A stretch of DNA of 64,000 bases from Dactylorhiza incarnata (lineage: Eukaryota > Streptophyta > Magnoliopsida > Asparagales > Orchidaceae), in NCBI GenBank assembly GCA_033032865.1, contig JAWHQI010000019.1, positions 8,102,001-8,166,000 of the forward strand, in the 5' to 3' direction. Made by a program: the position numbers and the translations under genes. Numbering within the stretch: position 1 is the first letter of the stretch; each line of letters starts with the position of its first letter. The notes beneath the pieces are model-generated. The model was given only the letters and a program-made list of their open reading frames with translations. It made no database searches and was not told the origin of the DNA. Below are positions 12,728 through 24,123 of this stretch, piece after piece.

Positions 12728-13084
12728 ATTACTCCTTAAGAATGAGAAGTAAGAAATCATTTTTGAAGATCAGAGTTCATATTCTCCTAACCCTAATTTG
12801 ATCCAAGATCGTCGTCTAGTGCCGTGCATCGCCATCGTTGGAGTTCGATCGTGAGTTATCTGAATTCGTCTCCAAGTGAAAGAGTAAGGTCAATCGATCA
12901 TTGCTTCACATGTTCTGATTCTATCGGATCGATCAAGACCTTAGAAGATCTGATTTGTGCCGATTCGATTCTTCTTCTTCTACTTCAAGCCGAAGTCATT
13001 TCTGTCGCAAGAAGGAAGAAGATCTTCATCAAATTATTCAGATCTATTTGTGATTTGTTAAGTACAGTTTCTTTCAAACCTTAC

Positions 13085-13235
13085 ATTTTTTATTGTAGGA
13101 GAGATTGTTCTCCGAGTTGTAGGAGAGGTATTCTCCGAGTTGTAAGAGAAGGTTTTTCTCTGAGTTTGTAGGAGTTTGATCTCCGAGTTGTAAGAGTTTT
13201 GACTCTGAGGATTGTAGGATCGTTCTTGATCCGAG
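13085..13235 (+). repeat. short tandem repeats in R/U5
   Basis: Six or so imperfect 25-32 bp repeats of TTGTAGGAGAG...TTCTCCGAG. Each holds a small GGAGA/TCTCC inverted repeat able to form a hairpin in RNA. They lie downstream of the TATA box, so they should be transcribed. Confidence 0.75.
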
Positions 13236-13531
13236 ATTTAGTGAAGTAGTCAAGTCTAGCTGTGGTGCTAGATTGGCGAGGCCGGCAAGTGGAGTACCCA
13301 AGAACGGGGAACCACTATAAATTTCTTGTGTCGTCTGTGTTTGTGATTTGCTTCTGTGCGTTCTTTATTTTTCAAGATTGTCAATTCCGCAAAAGACGCA
13401 TTTATCACCTATCCCCCCTAGGTGATTTTGGTTAGCATCTAGATATTACAAATGGAATGGAGTATTTTAGAGATACAACAAAGACATTCTTGGAAGTTAT
13501 TCAAATCAGATGGATGGGTCAGAAACAAAAA

Positions 13532-13575
13532 TAGAAGGAAACAATTTATTGTCCAATGGACATTGTTTCCTTCTA
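13532..13575. repeat. perfect 14-bp inverted repeat with nested dyad
   Basis: TAGAAGGAAACAAT (13532-13545) and its exact reverse complement (13562-13575) flank a 16-nt loop that itself contains the GTCCA-a-TGGAC dyad. This is not a known LTR feature and could be the collapsed remnant of a foldback or MITE-like insertion. Confidence 0.8.
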
Positions 13576-14027
13576 TGGACAGTCCAGAAGATGAAAGAAA
13601 TTCAAACACAAATCAATAGAGAATAAGTATGCTGAGGAAGAAAGAAAACATAACCAACTCACTCATTACTCTCTCTGTCAAATAGGGATTTTCCTTCTCC
13701 CTCCTCTAACCCTAAGACATAATTGAAGAACAATCTTCATAAGAAAAGATCACAACAAGATTGCTGCTCCTTCTTCTACATCATATAACAACAAGCCAAC
13801 AGAAGTGCAGAGAGGATCAGGATCAAAGCTTATATCCCTTGCAATCATCACTATCTTAAGCAAGGGATCATCGTATTTGGATCCTGATATATATATATAT
13901 ATATAAGCAACAACATCCATAGAGAAAGATGCTGAAGGATCCAACTAAAGAATCCTATTCTCTTCTTCTTCTACTGTTCTCCTTCTCCAACTGTAAAAGA
14001 ATTTTAAGAATACCTCTGTCAGAGGAT

Positions 14028-14165
14028 TGAGTGGTTCTAAGAGTCTCCTTATCAAATGACTCAGTGGTTCTAAGAGTCTCCTTATTAAAAGACTCAGTGG
14101 TTATAAGAGTCTCCTTATCAAGAGACTTAGTCGTTCTGAGGGTCTCCTTATCAAAAGACTCATAC
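14028..14165 (+). repeat. 33-bp tandem repeat, about four copies
   Basis: The unit AGTGGTTCTAAGAGTCTCC plus TTATCAAAAGACTC repeats about four times with few changes. The period is a multiple of three, so the minus-strand reading is an 11-residue repeat (S-F-D-K-E-T-L-R-T-T-E). Given its place in an LTR this is probably not coding. Confidence 0.85.
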
Positions 14166-14446
14166 ACTGTTAGTGCAATCCTACTAGGGATGTAGAAGAG
14201 TGGACTACCTATATTTTGGCGAACAACTATAAAATTTCTATGTCTTCTGCATTGCTTTTCTGTGCTGTCCACTTTACTGTTTTTCTATTTCATATTTTCT
14301 GTGTTTACTTTATTCTGTTTTGGTATTGATGATTGCAAAGTACTTTGTAGTTTTATTGTGTGTGCGTAACTAGGGTATAAAAATTTTAAAAACTTTATTC
14401 ACCCCACTCTATAGAATACTCAGAGGCACACTGTGCACTTTCAATT

Positions 14447-14460
14447 GGTATCAGAGGGAG
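14447..14460 (+). other. primer-binding site, initiator-Met type (copia A)
   Basis: TGGTATCAGAG follows the LTR end by two bases. This is the standard copia primer-binding site complementary to the 3' end of initiator tRNA-Met. Confidence 0.85.
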
Positions 14461-14552
14461 GTTGATCATTAAAAGGTTAACACCTTGATCAAAATATCTC
14501 CTCACTCTTATTTCTTTATTTAAAATTATCTAAAACTATTTTATAAAGAAAA

Positions 14553-15612
14553 ATGAGTTCTAAGGACTATGCATCATCAAGACCACCAGTGTGTAACTTG
14601 AATAAATTTACACTCTGAAAGGCCAGAATAAAGCTCTATATAAACTCCATTGATGAAGCCATCTTTGATGTTATCATTTCAAGTCCCCATAGCTCTAGTC
14701 AGATAAGATGCCAGTGGATCTACTACACAGGAAGCTATCCCAAGGAATGAGTGAACAGATGCTGAGAAAAAGCAAAAGACATGTGATGCCAAGGCAATGG
14801 ATATTCTGGTCTCCACAATGTTAGATGACATTTTCCAGAAAGTTGCTGGCTGCCAATCAGCAAAAGAGATTTGGGAATCTCTTTCCAGAATTGTAGAAGG
14901 GAGTTCTGATGAAAGAAAGGACAGGAAGTCCCTTCTCATATCCCAGTATGAGAACTTTCAAAAGAAAGCCGAGGAGAATATAGCTGAAATGTATGACAGA
15001 TTTGGCTCTATAATAAATGAGTTGAAAGATCTGGATAAGGAGATCTCTCTGACTGAAATAAATGATAAGCTTCTCATGTTCTTCCTAAGCTCTTGAGATT
15101 TAAGGATCTGGGCTATCAAAGAGTCCAGATGCCATTGAGAGATCTCTACTGATGCTTTGCAAGGAAAGCTCAAATCTTATGAGATGCTATTGAAGAGCAG
15201 GGCTGAAACAGAGGCTAAGGAGACAACCTCAACTCCCATCCAAAGGAGTCTTTCCTTGAAGGTTGCTGAAGGAGATTCCTCCACTCTAGAAGATGAGATG
15301 TTCAGTCTCCTAGCAAGGAGATTCAGAAAGTGGATCAAGACAGAAGAATCAAAAAGAAAAAAGAGGAGCTCAAAACCCAGATTTAATAAGATTCCAAAGA
15401 AGGAAGTGATCTGCTTCTCCTACAATAAGCCAAAGCACATTGCCCCTGAGTGTCCATAAGAACAAAGGGACAGGATCAACATCAAAGAGAAGCTTATCAA
15501 GAAGTCTTTCAGGAAGAAAGACAAGAAGAAAGGTAAAGGTTTCATTACTGAAACCTAGAGTGACTCTGAAGCAGAGTTAAGCTCCTCTTCATCAGAAAGT
15601 GATGAAGAAACT
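14553..15612 (+). pseudogene. copia A gag, broken
   Basis: Capsid/nucleocapsid protein of a copia element. The ATG at 14553 opens MSSKDYASSRPPVCNLNKF but is stopped by TGA about 22 codons later. A later frame (14797-15096) carries the UBN2-type gag core (ILVSTMLDDIFQKVAGCQSA, EIWESLSRIVEG). The next (15157-15459) ends in a degenerate zinc knuckle, CFSYNKPKHIAPEC, in which the second Cys is Tyr. A serine/glutamate-rich tail follows to 15612. There the frame is cut by the TGTAACGCCCCG insertion and continues at 38848. Confidence 0.85.
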
Positions 15613-15654
15613 TGTAACGCCCCGAAATTTCCATGATTTATTTTAATCCTTATT

Positions 15655-15690
15655 TGACGTCATTTTTGACGTAAGGGCATAACGTTAGTG
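15655..15690 (+). promoter_or_regulatory. as-1-like TGACG element
   Basis: TGACGTCA (15655-15662) is followed by TGACGTAAGGG (15668-15678) and a degenerate second half, ATAACG. TGACGTAAGGG matches the left half of the plant as-1 element bound by TGA-class bZIP factors. It lies 40 bp inside the LTR; the functional claim is inference. Confidence 0.5.
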
Positions 15691-16241
15691 CGAAGTTAGC
15701 GGTGCACCATCGTTTGTGTGTTTTTGCGTTCGTTCGGTCAATTCGACCAAATTTTGGAGTGTCTCGGATTTGGAGAATTTTACATTAGGAAATTAAATTA
15801 TCTAATTTTAGAGAGGCTCGTCGAAGTTTCATTGCGATCCGAGCGTTTTTAGAGCCCTGGTGATTTTCCAAAGATTTATATAATTATCGTCACCTCAATC
15901 TTCAGAAAATTATATCTTGAGTTTGGCTCGTCGGATTTTGATTTCGCCTTCTCTGTTGAATTCGTAGCGCCACATTTGTCTTCGGCGCGATTTTCGTTGG
16001 AATCAGCGACCGTTGGTTCGACCATTCTTTTCTTCTTCTTCTTCTTCGTCTTCTTATTCTTATTATTATTATTATTTCAGCATAATAGCTGTCTTCCTCA
16101 ATCTCCCTGTTTATATATATAAATTTTATTAGATTCTTCTTTCTCCACCTTCTTCCTCCATTATCTCTCTTTATATATATATATTATATATAAATATCTT
16201 CTTCATCTTCTACTTCCTCTCTGGTAAATAGAGCAAGAGAT

Positions 16242-19200
16242 TTCGAGAGAGAGAAAGAGGGAGAGATTAGGGTTTCCTAAGCTTTCAACCGCCGCCGACG
16301 GAGCTCCGGTGCTCGAAACCTTCGCCGGAGCATAGATTTGGAAATCTCTCGCCGTGCTCGTCATGTGCGTGGTAAGTTTTGTTTATTTCGTAGATTTTTG
16401 GCGCTAGGGTTAGCGGCTCTAACCCTCTTTTTTCTCCGATATTCGTAGATTCTTCGTGCGCAGGCCGTGTTTGAGCCGATCCTTGGCATGGCGGGCTTGA
16501 GAGGCCATCTTTCGGTGTTTTGAGTAAAGGCAAGTGGTGGTTTATTTTCTTGTTCCCTTGGATTAATTCTCCAATTTTCCTTTCACTGTTTTGTTATCTT
16601 TTGTATGATGGTATTTATTGGTTTGTTATTTATTCCAGTAAGTTTTACTTAGTCTTTTCTGGAATTTCCATTTAGGTAGTCTGTCCAGTCAAATTTTTCA
16701 TACTTAGTTCTTTTCCTGAAATTTGTCTGTTTTTAAGCCTTCCCGTCGATCGGCAATCCATCCCGTCGATCGACGGGAGAGGGCAGAGTTATCATCCTTG
16801 GCGAGTTTTCTAAGTAAAAATCAACGGGACACCCATCGATCGGGCTCCTGTCCTGTCGATCAGGCTCCCGTCCCGTCGATCAAGCCCTTTTCCAACCTTC
16901 CAGTCGATTTTGAATTTAAGTTCTTCCCATTGACTTTTGCTTAGTCCTTTCCAGTCGACTTGTCTTAGCTCTTCTCGTCGACTGTGGGCTTAATCCTTCC
17001 CGTCGATTTGTCTTAAATCTTCCCGTTGACTTGCCTTATTCTCCCCGTCGACTTTTACTTGGCTTTCTTTAGTCATCTTTGCTAGAGCCTTTTCCCGTCG
17101 ATATCGAGTAGACTTCTCGTCGATATCGAGCAGTCTTTCCTGTCGATTTTGCCTTAGCCTTATCTAAGTTTTTTGGTTGTCTTATGCTGATCGGCAGGTC
17201 TTCCCACCGATCGGCAGGACCGCCCGCCGATCGACAGTACCGCGAGTCGACTTCTTCTTAACCCCCTTTTTCCGTCGATTAAGACTTTAGCTTTCCGTCG
17301 ACTTGAATATATATCTTCCCGTCGACTTTCTTGTGTTTTCCCATCGATTTTATCGACCTTTCCCGTCGACTTTGACATAAAGTCTTCCAGTCAATTTTGA
17401 TTACATTTTTTCTTGTCGACTTTGATATAAGTCTTTCCCGTCGACTTTTGTTAAGTCTTTTCCCGTCAACCTTGATAAGTTTTCTGTTGATTTCATCGCT
17501 TATTCTGAATTGTTTCCTCATGTATTTATATGTTCTTTTGCCGGGTGTTCCTGGGTATCGAGAGAGAGAAATAGGGAAAGAGTAGGGTTTCCTAAGCTTT
17601 CCGTCCGCCGCCGACGGAGCTCCGGTGCTCAAAACCTTCGCCGGAGCATAGATTTGGAAAGCTCTCGTCGTGAGCTTTAACCCTATTTTTCTCCGATCTT
17701 CGTAGATTCTTCCTGCGTAGGCCGTGTTTGAGCCGATCCATGGCATGGCAGGCTTGAGAGGCCGTCTTTCGATGTTTCGAGTAAAGACAAGTGGTGGTTT
17801 ATTTTCTTGTTTGCTTGGATTGATTCTCCAATTTTCCCTTCCCTGTTTTGTTATCTTTTGTATGATGGAATTTATTGGTTTGTTATTTATTCCAGTAAGT
17901 TTTACTTAGTTTTTTTTGGAATTTCCATTTAGGTAGTCTGTCCAGTCAAATTTTTCTTACTTAGTTCTTTTCCTGAAATTTGTTTGTTTTTAAGCCTTCC
18001 CGTCGATCGGCACTCCGTCCCATCGATCGACAGGAGAGGGCAGAGTTATCTTCCCTGGCGAGTTTTCTAAGTAAACATCGACGGGATACCCGTCGATCGG
18101 GCTCCTGTCCAATCGATCAGGCTACCGTCCCGTCGATCAGGCCCTTTTCCAACCTTCCAGTCGATTTTGACTTTAAGTTCTTCCCGTTGACTTTTGCTTA
18201 GTCCTTTCCAGTCGACTTGTCTTAGCTCTACCCGTCGACTGTTGGCTTAATCCTTCTCGTCGATTTGTCTTAAATCTTCCCATCGACTTGCCTTATTCTT
18301 CCCGTCAACTTTTACTTGGCTTTCTTTAGTCATCTTTGTTAGAGCCTTTTCCCGTCGATATCGAGTAGGCTTCCCGTCGATATTGAGCAGTCTTTCCAAT
18401 CGATTTTGCCTTAGCCTTATCTGAGATTTTTTGTTTTGTCTTCTGCTGATCGGCAGGTTTTCCCGCCGATCAACGGGACTGTCCGCCGATTGACGGGACA
18501 GCCAGTCGACTTCTTCATAACCCCCTTTTTCCGTCGATTAAGACTTTAGCTTCCCGTCGACTTTCTTGTGTTTTTCCCTTCGATTTTATCGACCTTTCCC
18601 GTCAATTTTGACATAAAGTCTTCCAGTCAATTTTGATTACGTTTTTCTTGTCGACTTTGATATAAGTCTTTCCCGTCGACTTTTGTTAAGTCTTTTCCCG
18701 TCAGCCTTTGATAAATTTTATGTCGATTTCTTCGCTTATTCTGAATTGTTTCCTAATGTATTTATATGTTCTTTTGTCGGGTGTTCCCGGGTATCGAGAG
18801 AGAGAAAGAGGGAGAGAGTAGGGTTTCCTAAGCTTTTCGACCGCCGCTGACGGAGCTCTAGTGCTCGAAACCTTCGCCGGAGCATAGATTTGGAAAGCTC
18901 TTGTCGTGCTCGTTGCATGCGTGGTAAGTTTTTTTCGTTTCGTAGATTTTTGGCTCTCGGGTTAGAGGCTCTAACCCTCTTTTTCTCCGATCTTTGTAGA
19001 TTCTTCGTGCGTAGGCTGTGTTTGAGCCGATCCTTGGCATGGCGGGCTTGAGAGGCGTCTTTCAGTGTTTTGAGTAAAGGCAAGTGGTGGTTTTATTTCT
19101 TGTTCCCTTGGATTGATTCTCCAATTTTCCCTTCCCTATTTTGTTATCTTTTGTATGATGGTATTTATTGGTTTGTTATTTATTCCAGTAAGTTTTACTT

Positions 19201-19473
19201 AGTTTTTTCTGGAATTTCCATTTAGGTAGTCTATCCAGTCAAATTTTTCTTACTTAGTTCTTTTCTTGAAATTTGTCTGTTTTTGTGCCTTCCCGTCGAT
19301 CGGCACTCCGTCCCGTCGATCAACAAGAGAGGGCAGAGTTATCTTCCCTGGCGAATTTTCTAAGTAAAAATCGACGGGACACCCATCGATCGGGTTCCTG
19401 TCTCGTCGATCAGGCTCTCGTCCCGTCGATCGGGCCCTTTTCTAACCATCCAGTCGATTTTGACTTTATGTTC
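16242..19473 (+). repeat. 1.25-kb tandem repeat units inside the gypsy LTR
   Basis: Three head-to-tail units start at about 16242, 17558 and 18797, each with GAGAGAGAAAGAGGG...TAGGGTTTCCTAAGC. The second ends and the third starts around TTTTGTCGGGTGTTCCCGG. The third is interrupted at 19473 and completes at 36590-37226. Each unit has a GC-rich leader-like part (CCGCCGACGGAGCTCC) and then about 800 bp of minisatellite built from CTTCCCGTCGACTTTTG-like 25-30 bp repeats. The 18-bp perfect palindrome TCCCGTCGATCGACGGGA lies at 16761-16778. Upstream, at 15691-16241, there are only AT-rich and CTT-rich stretches. Confidence 0.85.
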
Positions 19474-20884
19474 TGTTTGATCTGTAGGCGCCCTTAGAGG
19501 GGGGGGGGGGGGGGTGAATAAGGGTTTTTAAAATTTCAGATATTATGAGAGAAAATAATTCTCAGACACTACCGCCAGCGGTAGTGTTAACGCTCGGCGT
19601 TAGCAATAGTGAGAATACTTTTACGTTTGAACAATGAAAATCACAGAGTACGACTCAGAGATGAAACAATAAACATATTTTCATTAATCATCAACTGGAA
19701 ATAAATACAATTACAAAACTTTTCCCAATAACGCTTGGAACGAGGCGACCAAAGAAAACTCTTTTGGTTTTCTATACCGACCCTTCTCCTATGGACTGGT
19801 TGGCTTTAGCCTATCTCTCCCTAGACAAGACCTTAAGCCGCTCCATCCCTTCCCTCACCGAAAAGGCCTCAAGCACTCCCTAGATCTACACCCTAGACCT
19901 AGTCGCCGTGTGGCGAGTTCCTCCCTAAGCCCCTAAAGACCTAGTCGCCGTTTAGCGAATTCCTCTAACGAACACAAGATATGAAGGTAACAATTTGAAA
20001 AACTAAAAACAAGACAAGAACTAAAAACTCCCTCAAAGAGAAGAACTTGATGTCGATGTAGATGCAATCGAATCGGTCTTCAAGTTCTTTTGCATTCACG
20101 AACGTTGACGGAGTACTTTGGGCTGCTTCTCAAGGCTCTCACGAATGTTCGGAAAATATGGCTTTAATTTCTTCAACAACCAGTAATAATCGGAGGAGGC
20201 GCACATCTTTAATTACATTCGGCTGCGGTAGCATTAAGGCCCCGCGTTAGCCACACGATCAAACACATGCCTTGTGGCAGTTTTGGCAACTTCTGAGCGC
20301 CAACCGTCGAGATCATCCTAGTGCGCCGCGGTAGTGCATGAATTTCGTCGACCGACATCTTAATTTCGTCGATCCACTAACGCCCGTGGTAGTTAGTCAT
20401 TTTCGTCGATCTCAATCTGGTTCGTCGAATAGAATTTCGTCGATCTCAATCTGGTTCGTTGAACAGAATTTCGTCGATCTCAATCTGGTTCGTCGATCTC
20501 AATCTGGTTCGTCGAACGGAATTCTGTCGATCTCAATCTGGTTCGTTGAACGCAGCATGCAGTTCATCGAGCGCATGATTCCTTCTCAGCGGTTGTTAGT
20601 GCCAGCGGTAGGATTAACGCGGCGCGGTAGAGCTTTCAGATCTTCTCAGCTGTTTCGTCTCAGCGGTTTCGTCTCAGTGGTTTCGTCTCAGCGATTTCAT
20701 CTCAGCAGTTTCGTTAGTGCTAGCGCCAGCAGTAAGGTTAGCGCGGCGCGGTAGCAACAACACACAGCACCATGGAGATTTGAAAGCACAGAATCCTGCA
20801 TACAATAAACACAAAACAAGTATGATCAAATACAATAAGATTTGTTATTGTCAAACAAAGAGATGCGGAAAGCATGTTCCAACA
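19474..20884 (-). repeat. 3' LTR of Sirevirus-like element
   Basis: 1411 bp, starting TGTTTGATCTGTAGG and ending ATGTTCCAACA. It is the same family as 35151-36589, differing by scattered substitutions and small indels. It holds a G16-17 run at about 19499, CGGTAG/GTTAACGC motifs (19573, 20226, 20326, 20590, 20722), a TTCGTCGATCTCAATCTGG array (20400-20560) and a 14-bp TCTCAGCGGTTTCG array (20644-20716). Confidence 0.92.
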
Positions 20885-21090
20885 AACTCCCCCTTTTGAT
20901 AATAACAAATCCCCTTAGAAAGAAATAATACAGTTGATAGGAATTTGTGTTTATTATAGAGATAGGCATGAAATTTAAGACTTGTGCATATGCTCCCCCT
21001 AAATGAATGCCCCCCTACAACAAATCTTCCTATGAACTTAACTCCCCAAACATGTTAATTTCTTTCAAATTTATTCTCCCCCTTTTGGTA
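20885..21090 (-). other. multiple polypurine tracts
   Basis: On the minus strand the PPT AAAAGGGGGAG abuts the 3' LTR (plus-strand ACTCCCCCTTTT at 20886). Further tracts follow at 20993 (CTCCCCCT), 21010 (CCCCCC) and 21076 (CTCCCCCTTTTGG). The first and last share the same neighbouring TTTTG.TAAT context. Multiplied polypurine tracts are a known trait of Sireviruses. Confidence 0.8.
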
Positions 21091-22963
21091 TTATCAAAAG
21101 AGGGTGGAGAGGAAGGCCAACAAAAAGTGAGTAATTACTGTGTAGAGAGGGAATGAGCATGATAAATAGGTAGACACAAAGAAGGAAATACAATTAATAG
21201 GAGTGAAAAGAGAATGTGAAGAGATTTTCATAGAAAGACCACTTGTAGAAAAAAAAATGTATTCATGATCGAGCATACAAGTAGTAAGGAGGTGGAAAGC
21301 ATGACGAAACAAGTTGTAAGTGAACATTTTTATAGGAATTTAGAAGCATAGTAGATAATGAAGAATTTTGGATATAAGAAAATAGATGTTGTAGCATTTT
21401 AAGTACACAAAATAATTTCAATTTTAACATAGCCATACACTAGTTGAAAGGTATGCAATACAGAGTTCTAATGGCGTAGCGGAAAAAATATGTAAGCATG
21501 ATATAAGTTATCAAGACAAGATAGAAGAATACAATGTTCAAAATTTAGAAATCAAGTACACTTGTACATTGTAATGATTATGCAAAGCTATCTAGTGCAT
21601 TTACTTAAGAGTTTAGAGAATACATGTAGATATGCAATAGACTCCAATTCTCATGAGTAGAAGGCTTACAAGTGATAATGATGTGTACAAAATAGTGTTT
21701 TTGATAAAAGTATACATATGAGTTAATCAAAACACATGACATGTATAATGAAATAAACACAATATTATTGAAGAAGCACTTTTATAGTTACTTCTACCCA
21801 CAAAGCTATATAAAATTTTCAATGCACATAGAAGAATAGTACAACTACCAAAGTGCTCTGCACACACAATGCTTATTAAGACTTATCAGGGTGCAAAGTA
21901 GTGCTTGGGGAATCACAAGAATTATTTGGAATTTTATTTATTTGTGATTCGGTGTACAAGATGAAGTATGTAAAAAAAAATGTTTGCGACAAGACACTTT
22001 ACAATTCTCTCCAAGGTGCTCAACCTCACAATGCTCATTAAGACTTATCAGGAGGGTGAGTAGTGCTTGGTGGAGTTATCTTTGTCAATTATTCATATGA
22101 AATTTTTTTGCTTAACGACAAAGGTCTCCGAATTCACTTGTATGTGCAAACAAAAAGATTTTTGAAAAGACACACTTCTTCAAAGATAAGTGCATGAAAA
22201 AGATTTTAACATGTGGTGAAGGTAAAACTAAGCATGCCTAACAATAATATGACGTTGTTACACTACACAATCATGTAAGAGAAGATTAAATGCATATGTA
22301 GTTTGTCAAAAAGTGTGAGTGAAACAACATCATTAGCAAATATAAGCCATTTACCCATACATAGAGGCACGCTATGCAATACTACACATGATTTCTATCA
22401 TCAATTTCAAAGCACACAGAAGATAATGATCAAGGCATGATACAAAAAATAATGTTATTAAGATACTTGAACGAGAGAATGAAACATTGTATTCGAAGCT
22501 TGGCAAGATAAACTATATCATCCTTGAAACATAGAAAATCTACATTAGTTTTTATAAATTTTAAGTTTTCAAAAACAAAAAGAAAAACAAATAGAAAGCA
22601 TGTTTTTGATGTTTTAATTGGTTTTTCAATTTTGTAGTTTGTTTTGATATATAGAAGAAACAAAGCATGTTTTTGGTTGGAATTTGATTTGTTTTGTATA
22701 TTTTTTTGTTTTTGGAATTTTTAAAAGAAAATAGCAGAAACCAAAAAAAAATAAAAATGAAAAAGAGACTGGAAATACAGAAGTATCCACTACCGCCAAC
22801 AATACCTAGCTATCGCCGAGCGGTAGTAACAGAACTCAAATTGTGGTTAAAACGTGAATTTTTCAGAATTTTTCTTTTGATTATATTTGTGCAGATTTGT
22901 GACAATGTAGTTCAGCAAAGAAATCAGACATATGTATTCATAAATAATGCGGATTTTGCAAGT
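21091..22963 (-). other. AT-rich 3' non-coding region of Sirevirus-like element
   Basis: No domain is seen between RNase H and the polypurine tracts, where SIRE-type elements may carry an env-like gene. Two blocks sharing CAATGCT(T/C)ATTAAGACTTATCAGG and AGTAGTGCTTGG occur at 21866 and 22036. One CCGCC...GCCGAGCGGTAG motif of the LTR type lies at 22791-22830. ORFs such as 22694-22972 look like chance AT-rich frames. Confidence 0.6.
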
Positions 22964-23449
22964 TCAAGCTAGAATGTCCAAAACCCCTAGTTCTAGTCTA
23001 AGTAGATGAAATCGTGAATCAGGTAGAGGCTTGGTAAAGATGTCCGCAAGTTGCGATTCAGTTCCTATGAAGTTTCCATGAACGTGTTCCTTTTTGATGT
23101 GATCCCTAATGAAGTGGTGTCTTACGTCAATATGTTTAGATCGTGAGTGATGAACGGGGTTGTTTGTTAAGTCAATAGCACTCTTGTTATTACACTTGAG
23201 TTCAATATTAGTTAAATGAACACCAAAGTCTTCTAAGGTTTGTGTCATCCATAGTGCTTGGGCGCAACAACTTCCTAGTGCAATGTATTCTGCCTCGGTG
23301 GTGGAGAGGGCAACAGAATTTTGTTTTCTACTTGACCATGCAACCAGAGAAGGACCTAGGAAGTGACATGTACCACTAGTGCTTTTCCTATCTAGTGAAC
23401 AACCCTGCATAATCAGAATCAGAATATCCATGCAAGAGAAAATAATCAT
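22964..23449 (-). pseudogene. Sirevirus-like RNase H
   Basis: C-terminal RNase H of the polyprotein. Seen: DRKSTSGTCHFLG, LVAWSSRKQNSVALSTTEAEYIALGSC, VHHSRSKHIDVRHHFIRDH and QLADIFTKPLPDSRFHLLR. It ends with TAG at 22964. The upstream frame shifts at about 23395-23440, after GYSDSDYAG. Confidence 0.92.
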
Positions 23450-24123
23450 TATTTGGATACCAAAGTCCTAATTTTGATGTGCCGATTAGATATTGAAAAA
23501 TTCGTTTCATCGCTTTTAAATGAGATTCTTTTGGATTTGTTTGAAATCTAGCACATAAGCATACGACAAACATGATATCGGGTCTTGATGCACTTAGGTA
23601 TAACAGGGATCCAATCATTCCTCTATATAAAGTTTGGTCAATTGAAATTCCGGCTTCATCTTTTCCAAATTTTAGTGATGCGCTCATTGGAGTACTAGCT
23701 TGTTTTAAATTTTCAAAGCCAAAACATTGTAGCATATCATGGACATATTTGGATTGACATATAAAAATTCCATCATTTCTTTGGGTTATTTGAAATCCTA
23801 CAAAGTATGTTAGTTCACCCACTAGACTCATTTCAAATTCATTTTGCATCACTTGAATAACTTCTTTACACATCTCTTCATTAGTGGCTCCAAAAATAAT
23901 ATCGTCAACGTATATTTGTAAAATAATTAAATCATTATCACAGTGCTTAATGAAGAGCGTGTTATCGGCACTACCCATTTTGTAACCGTGCTTTAATAAA
24001 AAAGATGTTAAGCGTTCATACCAAGCACGGGGCGCTTGTTTTAGACCATAAAGCACTTTTTCTAATCTATATACATGATTTGGAAAATTTTCATCAATAA
24101 ATTCGGGGGGTTGTTCGACATAG
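23388..24123 (-). pseudogene. Sirevirus-like reverse transcriptase, C-terminal part
   Basis: Downstream piece of the RT split by the chromovirus. It continues from 24123 with a QPPEFIDENFPNHVY-type reading, then LYGLKQAPRAWYERL, the YVDD catalytic box in LQIYVDDIIFGATNEEM, GELTYFVGFQI and YRGMIGSLLYLSASRPDIMF. It ends in a premature stop after SDSDYAG through a frameshift. The N-terminal RT half is at 31261-31534. Confidence 0.92.

Larger units (their letters stand above)
11118..13440 (+). repeat. LTR-like sequence (copia type), probably solo or truncated
   Basis: Starts TGTTGGGAAAATGG and contains the usual order of a long copia LTR: a CG-motif-rich U3, bZIP-like sites and a TATA box at 12718, an R region with short tandem repeats (13085-13235), and a U5 end (TTATCACCTATCCCCCCTAGGTGAT) like the one preceding the primer-binding site at 41970. 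No primer-binding site follows at 13440, so it is solo or truncated. The right boundary is approximate and no TSD was found. Confidence 0.6.
13441..14444 (+). repeat. 5' LTR-like end preceding copia A
   Basis: The sequence ends ...GTGCACTTTCA directly before a primer-binding site at 14447, so at least its right part is a 5' LTR. The left boundary is not resolved because the upstream LTR-like sequence and a hairpin (13532-13575) interrupt it. It includes a (TA)n run at 13887-13904 and a 33-bp tandem array at 14028. Minus-strand ORFs at 13750-13944 and 13955-14272 are products of the repeats. Confidence 0.55.

Noticed and set aside
12824..13171. 115-codon plus ORF after TATA and bZIP-like sites as a host gene
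   Set aside because: It lies in the R/U5 part of an LTR-like sequence and its end is made of the GGAGA/TCTCC repeats.
13085..13301. Minus ORF with LQLG repeats as a leucine-rich protein
   Set aside because: It is a by-product of short tandem repeats on the strand opposite to the LTR's transcription.
17279..17746. 155-codon minus ORF rich in SRRE and VDGK repeats
   Set aside because: It is the translation of the CCCGTCGACTT minisatellite; other tandem units break the frame.
19499..19515. Long G-runs (also about 4217, 30847, 35176, 48528, 48886) as biological G-quadruplex signals
   Set aside because: They are uninterrupted homopolymers varying between copies; slippage or sequencing/assembly error is more likely.
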